Notes: a model not told the origin generated them from the letters alone. A stretch of 6,466 nucleotides of DNA from Bacteroidales bacterium (GCA_012031335.1 JAAUTT010000265.1:1-6466), one strand, 5' to 3'; shown: positions 1 through 6,466, counted from the stretch's first letter. Translations and numbers: made by a program.

Positions 1-2
1 TA

Positions 3-166
3 AAATGGTTCGATAGAATGATGAGGCACTGGATGGGTTCGATCTCACGGTGACCTTCTGTTTCACTCCTGAATCAAAGGGCATTCAACCTCACCATACA
101 AGCGCTCCGAAAAACATCGAGGAGTATGCCGATTTTTGCGTGGAAATGATGCGAAGATATGCATAA
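3..166 (+). pseudogene. Partial, frameshifted glycoside-hydrolase-like gene (C-terminal fragment at window edge)
   Basis: The gene enters from the left edge. Frame 3 encodes KWFDRMM up to about base 23. Frame 2 then continues EALDGFDLTVTFCFTP, then PHHTSAP, then YADFCVEMMRRYA and a TAA at 164-166. One added G near base 23 joins the two frames and removes the TAG at 14-16. The block (W-F-D, T-F-C-F-T-P, P-H-H-T-S-x-P, F-C-x-x-M-x-R-Y) resembles the middle of TIM-barrel glycosidases of the GH39/PslG-like type found in exopolysaccharide loci; this is recalled resemblance, not a search result. In those proteins RYA is normally followed by a long C-terminal half, which is missing here, so the gene looks truncated as well as frameshifted. 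Its stop overlaps the glycosyltransferase start in ATGCATAA, which would couple their translation. The family is moderately likely; the fact of coding is more certain. Confidence 0.5.
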
Positions 167-1118
167 AAGTATTCCTGAATTAGCAATTCGCAAACAGCAG
201 CAGGAAGATAAACGCTCATTACCAGTTTCTTCTGATAAATGGATAGAACACATGCGCCAGGGTGATTTTGAAAATGCCTGGAAGTTCAGTGACATGGTTT
301 TGAAATCCGGGATAAACCGGGATTATCAAACACAACCACGGCACTTTCAATGTATCTGGGATGGTACTCCTTTGGTGGGAAAACGGGTTCTGATAAGGTG
401 CTACCACGGTTTGGGCGATACAATTCAGTTTATCCGGTATGCTCCTCTTGTAAAAAGTTTGGCACGGGAGGTTATAGTTTGGGCCCAGCCTTCTCTCTTC
501 GACCTTTTAAAATCTGTCAGTGGTATCGACCGGCTTTTACCGTTGCATAACGGCAATCCTGAAGCAGAATATGATGTGGATATTGAAATTATGGAGCTAC
601 CGCATGTATTCCGGACTGTACTTTCTACCATTCCCTCCCGGGTACCATATTTGTTTGCCGATCCTGTTTTTCTGAATGATGCCCAAACCCGATTGTCCGT
701 TGGTCTGGTTTGGCGGGCAGGAGACTGGGACCAATCGCGGAATATTCCTTTTTCTCTATTAAAACCAATGTTCGGGTTACAGAATGTTGATATTTATATT
801 CTTCAGGCCAATGCCAGGGCAGCAGGGTGGGAGAAAGGGTGGGGGATACACCCCGGCGAATTCGGAATTTTGGATTATGCCCGGATAATTAAAGGCTTGG
901 ATCTCATCATATCAGTCGATTCTATGCCTGCTCATCTGGCTGGTGCGCTTGGAGCGCCTGTTTGGGTTATGCTCCGGAAGTTTGCTGATTGGCGCTGGAT
1001 GGAACACAGAATGGATAGTCCCTGGTACCCGTCGATGAAACTCTTCCGTCAGAAAAATGAAGGAAACTGGGATGGTATGATCGCAGAAGTAATGGCAGCA
1101 TTAAAAAATTTTAAGTAA
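159..1118 (+). CDS. GT9/heptosyltransferase-like glycosyltransferase
   Basis: An intact 319-residue cytoplasmic protein that resembles the C-terminal catalytic part of TPR-plus-glycosyltransferase proteins related to family 9 (ADP-heptose:LPS heptosyltransferases). The first ~60 residues are a short helical lead-in (GDFENAWKFSD, about 35-45) that may be the last TPR-like repeat. Then come WDG (67-69), the Rossmann entry GKRVLIRCYHGLGDTIQF (74-91), the acidic stretch DVDIEIMELP (139-148), GLVWRAGDW (182-190) at the start of the second domain, and the donor-site-like ISVDSMPAHLAGALGAPVW (251-269). DSPWYPSMKLFRQ (286-298) is the usual family ending. The expected job is transfer of a sugar from a nucleotide-activated donor during surface polysaccharide synthesis; donor and acceptor cannot be read. 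ATG 159 is the first in-frame start after a TGA at 147-149 and overlaps the preceding stop. No clear Shine-Dalgarno site is seen. It is convergent with the FrhB-like gene. Confidence 0.85.
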   Translation: MHKSIPELAIRKQQQEDKRSLPVSSDKWIEHMRQGDFENAWKFSDMVLKSGINRDYQTQPRHFQCIWDGTPLVGKRVLIRCYHGLGDTIQFIRYAPLVKSLAREVIVWAQPSLFDLLKSVSGIDRLLPLHNGNPEAEYDVDIEIMELPHVFRTVLSTIPSRVPYLFADPVFLNDAQTRLSVGLVWRAGDWDQSRNIPFSLLKPMFGLQNVDIYILQANARAAGWEKGWGIHPGEFGILDYARIIKGLDLIISVDSMPAHLAGALGAPVWVMLRKFADWRWMEHRMDSPWYPSMKLFRQKNEGNWDGMIAEVMAALKNFK

Positions 1119-1171
1119 CTATAGTTATTCATGATACATTCGGAAGGTAAAAATATTTCAGAATGATGCTT

Positions 1172-2547
1172 TTAGCGCAATTCACGAAATCTTTTTCTCA
1201 TTTCGTTATAATTACCCTTATGATAGGCAACTCCATAGTAAACGGCTGAAACCACCCGGGCCCAGAACAGATAAAGCAATGGCATTTTAAGCTTACTGGC
1301 CAACCAAACATGCGATGGCTCCATTTCGAAATCCTAAATCGCATCCGGTAGATATGTTTTCGTGATTTTACCATATTGTGCGCATCGGGTGCTACTCGTT
1401 TAACGGGTTGGATTTTTCCCGGAGCCCAGGTTAACCTGTAAGCCAAACCTTCCCGGCGTTGTCTCAAACCTGCTGCCTGAGTCTGTTCTACAAAGCTGTC
1501 AGTTACTTCATCCAGTTTGAGTCTCCCCTCATTAATACCATTCATTACCAGTTCCCTGATCATTACCGAACGCGCTATTACTACGTTGGTGCCATGGCCA
1601 TCAGATGCATAAGGTTCTACCCATGCATCGCCGAACGATATATCTGCTGTTTCGGCAACAACATCGTCGCAGAAGTTACAGGCTGAGTTCATAAAGAAAC
1701 CTGCTCCCCAGTCTCCATCTTTGAGGTGCCACCAATCCTTGTTTTTACCTTGCCATCTCTGAGGGTTAGCATAGCATTATACCAGTTGGCCGGACGATCC
1801 GGATATTTATGACGGTACTCTACCTGAGCAATATCCTGAACCGGAACATTCATCTGCCATGCAAAACTTTCGGCAAATCTGGCACTTTTCATATGACCGC
1901 AAAAAAGTCCCAGGGTAAACCTAATCCTTTCACGGTAAACCGGGTTATGTTTCCGCAGCAGATGTATTGCTTTAATCATACAGGGAACAGCTATTACAGC
2001 ATACCTGCCAGGTATTTCATCAATAGTTTTCAGAATCTCCGACAATTCAACGGGATAATACCGCGATTTGGCACCTGACGGATCTCCATTTCATTCCGGG
2101 AGATCCGGTACCCGAAAAATTTTCCTTCTGTTTGCGGATTGTAGTGGCAACCACATGGGCAACTCCATCAATCAATCCCTTGCTCATAAGTTCGGTTGCC
2201 ACCCACGACACCATTCCACCTGAACTCCCCTGCCCACGAAAATCCTCTTCTTCAACATAACCAACCCAATTTGCAATGTAGCGACCTAATGAAGCATTGT
2301 TTTGTGGTACATCAGGAAATAATTCAGCCGAAAGGGTATCTTCATTTTCGGCATTCGGTGAAAAGGGACAAATGCTGCTAAAACTTACCGATGGCTTTTT
2401 ATACCATTCCGATGGTCCTCCTGGCTTTAACTGTCCATATCCATCGAACAACATGGATGCATCTTTATTTTTCGATTGAGCCACACAAATACCACAACCA
2501 ATGCATAAACCCGCTTCTGTAATATCGTACGGGCTATAAATTTTCAT
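1172..2547 (-). CDS. FrhB-like iron-sulfur protein (coenzyme F420 hydrogenase/dehydrogenase beta subunit family), split by four -1 frameshifts
   Basis: Three reading frames plus a hidden tail form one gene of about 459 residues once one base is added near 2117, 2075, 1744 and 1327; 1376+4 bases is exactly 460 codons including the stop. Residues 15-21 are CIGCGIC and C60-P61 follows, enough for one [4Fe-4S] cluster. Then come GQGSSGGMVSWVA (~107-119), the restored SGAKSRYYPVELSEIL, PC (189-190), LGLFCGHMKS (~213-222), the restored DWWHLKDGDWGAGFF, CNFCDD (291-296) and ADISFGDAW, as in the FrhB/FdhB C-terminal domain. The true C-terminus reads WLASKLKMPLLYLFWARV and ends KRFRELR at the TAA (1172-1174), so a stop at 1198 is a frameshift product. 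Family members bind a flavin and pass electrons. In polysaccharide loci they sit beside pyruvyl-transferase-like genes, where their reaction is unknown. The ATG at 2547 overlaps the end of that partner gene. Confidence 0.85.
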
Positions 2548-3619
2548 AGGAACTCACAGTATAGGTAATTAGTGCTTTGTTTAGGTAATTGTTTGATATT
2601 TCGCGAAATAAGGCTATGTTTTTATGAATATGCGAATCAATGGGGTTATTAAGCTTATTCTCGTATATGTTAAAAGGAGTATATGCATTCATCATGTGAT
2701 TTTCACTTCCGGCTTTTTTCATGAGGTCCTTAATTTTATGACTTCTGTAAGGTGTTGTTTCGCAAACAAAAGGTTTGGAATTTAAAACAGCAAAACACAT
2801 CCATGGAAGAAGTTTGTTACTACTGCTTCACTTTGTTCTATGAAACTGGCGAATTCCAGCGGACCGGCAGTTATCCATTGTTCATCAGCCAGTCGTTTCT
2901 GTAACCAATACTTATTAGAGGTATTTTCCTTTCACGGGCATATTTTTGTATGTAACTGATAAAGTAATCGGAAAAATTATGACCATAAACAGCCAGAAAA
3001 GGATATGCGTAATGTTGTTCATTGTTTTTAAGTTCCGCAGGAAATTGCAGACATGGATCCAGCACCATTTCAGGTTTAAATCCCAGGATGTTGTTAATAA
3101 TTGTTTGTGAGTTTTCGTCTCTTACCGAAATGCTGTCAAATCTGTGAAGTTTATCAATCCAATTCTGATCGGGTTTCCAGGTTACATCATAATTACCGAA
3201 GCTGGCAGCATAAGCAACAATCCGTTTGGCTCTGATCCCCTCACCATAAAAATCGGATAATATCCATACCAGGGATGAGACAAATTCCAGACTTCGTCAC
3301 TCCCAACAACAACCAAATCATAATCTTCCATTTGTTCCGGATGTTCCAGAGGGATTTTCTCAGAAAGCGGAAGTTCACAAAAAGCCTGGTTAAAATTGTT
3401 AATTTTCTTTCGGTATAAGGGATAATCCGATCGATGTACCGGAGTGGGTAACACCGGCTGCAGAGCGCATCTCCATTCCGCATTATTCACCCGGATGGAG
3501 TGGTGATCTATTATGGATACCTTATATCCATGTTTTTTTAATCCTTCCGCCAGACAGCGCGCTTGCCAGTAACTGCCGTAATTAATGCAGCGGTGAAATG
3601 TAAGTATTCCTATATTCAA
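2534..3619 (-). CDS. Polysaccharide pyruvyl transferase family protein, split by three -1 frameshifts
   Basis: Adding one base at about 3250 (A5 on the plus strand), 2890 (CC) and 2793 (A4) joins three frames into a 362-residue protein, normal for the family. Motifs run in order: MNIGILTFHRCINYGSYWQA (1-20), VVVGSDEVWN (103-112), restored YPIFYGEGIRAKRIVAYAAS (121-140), SISVRDENS (163-171), VLDPCLQ (186-192), restored RNDWADEQWITAGPLEFASF (241-260), VVTNFFHGCVFAVLNSKPFV (267-286) and RSHKIKDLM (293-301). Characterised members move pyruvate from phosphoenolpyruvate to a sugar, forming an acidic ketal on exopolysaccharide or cell-wall glycan; many relatives, including those paired with FrhB-like proteins, have no known substrate. 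The only possible start is TTG at 3619, since an in-frame TAA lies a few codons upstream and no ATG fits. The end overlaps the FrhB-like gene by 14 bp (2534-2547), so the two are very likely one operon, transcribed leftward. Confidence 0.85.
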
Positions 3620-3836
3620 AACTAAATTGGTATTTAATTAAATGAAATAGCCATAATTGATAAACAACGAGTGAAATGATTAAAATCCATCATCATGGTG
3701 TATTCCATACATCCTTTAAAATAAATTTACACGTATGAAAAATTGAAGGCTCAGATTTTTTACATGGTCTTACTTTTTACAAGCCAAAACAGTGTTTTTA
3801 AATTAAACAAACAACATGGTGAGCAGGTTTAATGGT

Positions 3837-4427
3837 ATGACTAAATTTCTGCTTATCCGCCATGCTTTGACCGATTCAGTAGGTGTGCGCTTATCGGGTC
3901 GAATACCAGGATTGTCCCTGAATAAGGAGGGAAAAAAGCAGTCCATTGAATTAACCCAGCGGCTCGCACACTTTAATCTAGATGCAATTTATTGCAGTCC
4001 CCTGGAAAGGGCAGTTGAAACAGCTTTTCCAATAGCCAAATGGCATAAACTGGAAATTTTTACTTCAGACGATTTCATTGAAATTGATTTCGGCATATGG
4101 ACCAACCTTACTATTGAAGAACTAAGAAACGATCCTGTATTTGTGTCATTCAATTCCTTTAGAAGCAAAACAAGAATTCCCGGAGGTGAACTTATGGATG
4201 AAGCTCAAAGGAGGATTGTGAACGGACTAAAAAAACTGAATATCAGATATCCTAATAAAACAGTAGCCATTATTAGCCATGCTGATTTGATCAAATCAGC
4301 AATTGCCTATTTCGCCGGAATTCATCTGGATTTTATGGTAAGAATTGAGATAAGCCCGGCTTCGGTAAGTATAATAGAAATTTATGATGAAACTGCCCGC
4401 ATACATTTAGTTAACGGAACAGGATAA
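3837..4427 (+). CDS. Histidine phosphatase superfamily (phosphoglycerate-mutase-like) protein
   Basis: An intact cytoplasmic protein of 196 residues from the preferred ATG at 3837. The in-frame ATG at 3816 would add seven residues (MVSRFNG), but the family starts just before the first strand, as in MTKFLLIRHA. The catalytic set is visible: R8-H9 (LIRHA, where most members have RHG), R22 in SGRIPG, R58 in YCSPLERAVETA, a likely proton donor E82 in IEIDFGIW, and the second histidine H148 in IISHADLIKS. LSGRIPGLSLNKEG (19-32) matches the sub-branch with an SGRxPG loop, including proteins often labelled probable phosphomutase. The superfamily forms a phosphohistidine at the first His to hydrolyse or move phosphate; the substrate is not readable. 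The gene stands alone, about 200 bp from the divergent pyruvyl-transferase-like gene and convergent with the small membrane protein gene. A link to inositol phosphate from the nearby synthase is speculation. Confidence 0.85.
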   Translation: MTKFLLIRHALTDSVGVRLSGRIPGLSLNKEGKKQSIELTQRLAHFNLDAIYCSPLERAVETAFPIAKWHKLEIFTSDDFIEIDFGIWTNLTIEELRNDPVFVSFNSFRSKTRIPGGELMDEAQRRIVNGLKKLNIRYPNKTVAIISHADLIKSAIAYFAGIHLDFMVRIEISPASVSIIEIYDETARIHLVNGTG

Positions 4428-4472
4428 CCTGGGAATTCTGTTATACTTACCTTAACCGGTAAAGTGCTTTTA

Positions 4473-4751
4473 TCAGGAAGAACGATCGTGTCCGAGTTGT
4501 TTAACCATTTTATTGTAAATACCGAACAATAAAAAAGTATGAGCCCAAAGCCCCACAAACTGGGATGCATCATTCTTTCGGAATATTTTAAAACCAAGAG
4601 AAACTGCCATAACACCAACTGAAGCCCATAAAAAGATGTCGGATGGAACTTTCGATGTTTGCTCTTCAATAGTTTTAGCAACTTCACCTTCTTTTTTCTC
4701 AGGGTTTTTCTTATCCATTTTCGAGGTAATTTCATTTTGTAGTGTATCCAT
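4473..4751 (-). CDS. Small conserved two-helix membrane protein of unknown function
   Basis: A 92-residue protein with a charged, Lys/Glu-rich N-terminus (1-30) without a signal peptide, the stretch TIEEQTSKVPSDIFLWASVG (27-46), and two hydrophobic segments at about 38-57 and 64-80 separated by FRKND. It ends IYNKMVKQLGHDRSS. The pattern (a Lys/Glu-rich head, then VPSDxFLW, FVGxWAxTFLLxGIYNKxVK) resembles a small hypothetical protein I recall as common in Bacteroidota, which supports it as a real gene; no function is known to me. The probable topology is a helical hairpin in the inner membrane with both ends cytoplasmic. ATG 4751 gives the full charged head; an internal ATG at 4718 is possible. 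The upstream leader is AT-rich with no Shine-Dalgarno site. A longer open frame over 4382-4804 on the same strand has no protein-like character and is a shadow. Confidence 0.7.
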   Translation of the reverse strand: MDTLQNEITSKMDKKNPEKKEGEVAKTIEEQTSKVPSDIFLWASVGVMAVSLGFKIFRKNDASQFVGLWAHTFLLFGIYNKMVKQLGHDRSS

Positions 4752-4922
4752 AACCAGAAATGTTTAATTAATAATAATGGTAATTTATATCCTTGGTTAG
4801 TCAAGATTTATACCATTCTATTTACCGGACCTTAACAGTAAAAGCTAATTAAAACGGGGAAATAAATCTACATAAGGTTTGATAGTTGTAGAAAAAAGAG
4901 GGTTCAGAAATAATGATGATTG

Positions 4923-4940
4923 TTTAAGCTTCCGCTTAAA
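4923..4940. repeat. Perfect 7-bp inverted repeat with 4-nt loop
   Basis: TTTAAGC (4923-4929), spacer TTCC, GCTTAAA (4934-4940). Read on the minus strand, the loop is GGAA, a GNRA-type tetraloop. It lies in the 306-bp divergent gap (4752-5057) between the small membrane protein and the inositol phosphate synthase. No T-run follows on either strand, so it does not look like an intrinsic terminator. It could be an operator or a hairpin in the 5' leader of the minus-strand gene. The repeat is certain; the function is unknown. Confidence 0.5.
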
Positions 4941-4978
4941 TAGCCAAAATCCAGTTTTCTAAAAATCAGGTACATTGA

Positions 4979-5011
4979 TTTGCCGGATGAAGCCCACAGA
5001 AAATATCTTTC
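4979..5011 (+). promoter_or_regulatory. Possible Bacteroidota-type promoter for the inositol phosphate synthase
   Basis: TTTG at 4979-4982 and TATCTTTC at 5004-5011, separated by 21 bp, approximate the Bacteroidota primary-sigma pattern (TTTG, 19-21 bp, TAnnTTTG), with one mismatch in the -7 box. Transcription would begin roughly at 5017-5020, leaving a leader of about 40 nt before ATG 5058. The leader (AATTAAACAATTTACCTC) is AT-rich and has no Shine-Dalgarno site, which fits this phylum. The rest of the 4752-5057 gap shows only the inverted repeat just upstream. Short degenerate motifs like this occur by chance, so the call is tentative. Confidence 0.35.
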
Positions 5012-5057
5012 GGGTACATCCGCAACGATTTTTTAATACAATTAAACAATTTACCTC

Positions 5058-6418
5058 ATGAAAAACATTGAAACACCGAATGGCAGATTAGGTATTTTAT
5101 TGCCTGGTTTAGGCGCAGTTGCAACCACACTGATAACTGGTGTTCTGGCAGCCCGCGATGGAATGGGTATACCGGTAGGATCACTTACCCAAATGGGCCG
5201 CATACGGCTTGGTAAACGAACCGACAACAGAAACCCGTTTATAAAAGAATTTGTTCCGTTAGCCAATTTAAACGACATTGTTTTTGGTGGTTGGGATCTT
5301 TTTGAAGATAACGCTTATGAAGCTGCCCTTAAAGCAAATGTGCTTGATAAACATCTGGTGGAGCATTTCAAAAATGAACTGATCGCTATAAAGCCGATGA
5401 AAGCTGTATATGATGCAGCGTATATTCCAAATTTAAAGGCGGTGAATGTAAAAGCAGCTACCAATAAAATGGATCTTGCCATTGAATTGATTAATGATAT
5501 CAAAAATTTTAAAAAAGAAAATAATTGTTCAAGACTGGTGATGGTTTGGTGCGCCTCAACCGAAGTGTACTCTAACGAGTCTGCTGTACATCAATCTGTG
5601 TATAGCCTCGAAGAAGGCCTACAGAATAACGATCCTTCCATTTCTCCAAGTTTGATTTACGCCTACGCTGCTGTTAAGGCAGGTGTGCCTTTTGCTAATG
5701 GATCGCCCAACCTTTCGTGCGATATTCCTGCCATTGTAGAACTTGCAAATAAAAATAATGTTCCTATTGGAGGTAAGGATTACAAATCGGGGCAAACTTT
5801 TATGAAAACCATGCTTGCTCCTGGTTTGCGGGCCCGCATGCTGGGTCTCGACGGCTGGTTTTCGACCAATATTTTGGGAAACAGAGATGGAGAAGTCCTT
5901 AATAATCCCGATAACTTTAAATCGAAAGAAGTATCGAAATCGGGTGTAATTGACGATATTCTTGAACCGGAACTGAATCCTGATCTTTATGGAAATATTT
6001 ATCATAAGGTAAGGATTGAATATTACCCTCGAGGGGCGATTTTAAAGAAAGCTGGGATAACCTGGATATATTCGGATGGCTGGGCTATAAAATGCAGATA
6101 AAGATCAATTTTTCGTGCCGCGATTCTATACTTGCAGCGCCATTGGCTCTTGATATTGCTTTGTTTCTCGATCTGGCAAAAAGAGCTGGACTGAAAGGTA
6201 TTCAGGAGTGGCTGGCCTTTTATTTCAAAACACCTCAAACAGCCAAGGGCTTGCCTGCTCAGAACGATGTATTCAAACAACTTGAAAAACTCGAAAATAC
6301 ATTGCGTTACCTGAAAGGTGAGGACTTAATTACGCATTTAGGACTGGATTATTACCAGGAACTGGATGAGGAAATACCTGAATATGGAAATAATAATAAC
6401 TTAGGCTATAGTGTTTAA
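5058..6418 (+). CDS. ino1: myo-inositol-1-phosphate synthase, split by one -1 frameshift
   Basis: This enzyme turns glucose 6-phosphate into 1D-myo-inositol 3-phosphate with NAD as an internal cofactor; in Bacteroidota the product feeds inositol phospholipid and sphingolipid synthesis. Two open frames (5058-6101 and 6092-6418) are one gene: adding a C in the CCC at 6027-6029 gives YYPSRGDFKESWDNLDIFGW followed by LGYKMQIKINFSCRDS and a protein of 453 residues. The NAD-binding loop is LLPGLGAVATT (14-24). Further family landmarks are NGSPNLSCDIPA, the active-site region GGKDYKSGQTFMKTMLAPGL, GWFSTNILGNRDGEVL, and near the end FLDLAKRAGLKGIQEWL and DLITHLGLDYY. The last ~15 residues (EEIPEYGNNNNLGYSV) look like an extra lineage-specific tail. 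The gene has its own putative promoter and a terminator 12 bases after the stop, so it appears monocistronic. The start is ATG 5058, just ahead of the first Rossmann strand. Confidence 0.93.
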
Positions 6419-6430
6419 TAATGAGCTATA

Positions 6431-6464
6431 AAGTAAAAGGTGCCTTTGCGTCACCTTTTTACTT
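6431..6464 (+). terminator. Intrinsic terminator after the inositol phosphate synthase gene
   Basis: AAAAGGTG (6435-6442) pairs with CACCTTTT (6452-6459) around a 9-nt loop. With one bulged T at 6460 the stem extends through AAGT (6431-6434) pairing with ACTT (6461-6464). The U-rich 3' arm serves as the tract. It begins 12 bases after the TAA at 6416-6418. Because the A/T part is symmetric, it could also end transcription arriving from the right. Confidence 0.8.
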
Positions 6465-6466
6465 TA

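Noticed and set aside
1459..2078. Plus-strand open frames of 75-89 codons inside the FrhB-like gene
   Set aside because: They are antisense shadows: Cys/Tyr/Ile-rich, without motifs, and fully covered by the restored FrhB-like protein on the minus strand.
2060..2125. Programmed ribosomal frameshifting as the reason for the split FrhB-like gene
   Set aside because: Two shifts within about 45 bp, with others further down and in neighbouring unrelated genes including the inositol phosphate synthase, and no consistent slippery heptamer, fit sequence error far better than recoding.
3617..3624. TAGTTTTG on the minus strand as a -7 promoter box for the pyruvyl-transferase-like operon
   Set aside because: It overlaps the start codon, and no TTTG or TTG box lies 19-21 bp upstream, so transcription from it could not include the start.
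3743..3782. TTG plus TACTTTTT as a promoter for the histidine phosphatase
   Set aside because: The spacer is about 25 bp, too long for the Bacteroidota pattern, and the region is so AT-rich that such matches are expected by chance.
4447..4478. TTACC-TTAACC-GGTAA hairpin followed by AGTGCTTTT between the convergent phosphatase and membrane protein genes
   Set aside because: The stem is only 5 bp, mostly A/T, and the T-run is short and displaced, so it is too weak to call a terminator.
4382..4804. 140-codon open frame on the minus strand overlapping the small membrane protein gene
   Set aside because: It is the other frame of the 92-residue gene and the end of the phosphatase gene. Its translation is rich in K/L/W without family-like pattern, whereas the 92-residue frame has clear two-helix structure and familiar motifs.
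5619..6005. 128-codon minus-strand open frame inside the inositol phosphate synthase gene
   Set aside because: It is antisense to highly conserved synthase motifs, Arg/Ile-rich, and has no start context or protein-like pattern.
1..6466. CRISPR arrays, tRNA or rRNA genes, insertion sequences or phage genes
   Set aside because: I saw no regularly spaced repeats, no tRNA-like cloverleaf segments, no transposase or integrase motifs and no terminal inverted repeats in the window.

Overview
The window reads like a chromosomal segment of a Bacteroidota bacterium. Base composition is moderate to AT-rich. Starts are preceded by A/T-rich leaders without Shine-Dalgarno sites. A small two-helix membrane protein resembles one I associate with this phylum. 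A myo-inositol-1-phosphate synthase is present, as in Bacteroidota that make inositol lipids. The assignment rests on recalled family resemblance, not on a search.

Layout: (1) 3-166 (+) is the partial, frameshifted end of a glycoside-hydrolase-like gene. Its stop overlaps the start of (2) 159-1118 (+), an intact GT9/heptosyltransferase-like glycosyltransferase. (3) 1172-2547 (-) is an FrhB-like (coenzyme F420 hydrogenase/dehydrogenase beta subunit family) iron-sulfur protein. (4) 2534-3619 (-) is a polysaccharide pyruvyl transferase-family protein directly upstream of (3) in the same operon; the two overlap by 14 bp. (5) 3837-4427 (+) is a histidine-phosphatase-superfamily enzyme. (6) 4473-4751 (-) is the small membrane protein. 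(7) 5058-6418 (+) is myo-inositol-1-phosphate synthase, followed by an intrinsic terminator at the window edge.

Genes 1-4 look like the edge of an exopolysaccharide or cell-surface glycan locus: glycosidase remnant, glycosyltransferase, and the recurrent pairing of a pyruvyl-transferase-like protein with an FrhB-like protein. Genes 5-7 are separate transcription units. Gene 7 makes inositol phosphate, the precursor of inositol phospho- and sphingolipids.

The most important point for a reader is that four of the seven genes are split by single-base deletions. I infer nine sites, near 23, 1327, 1744, 2075, 2117, 2793, 2890, 3250 and 6028. Adding one base at each restores a continuous protein whose family motifs run straight through the junction. 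All nine have the same sign and most lie in short homopolymers. This points to uncorrected sequencing deletions more than to true gene decay, so simple ORF calling gives false short genes here. I did not find a convincing new defence or mobile system.
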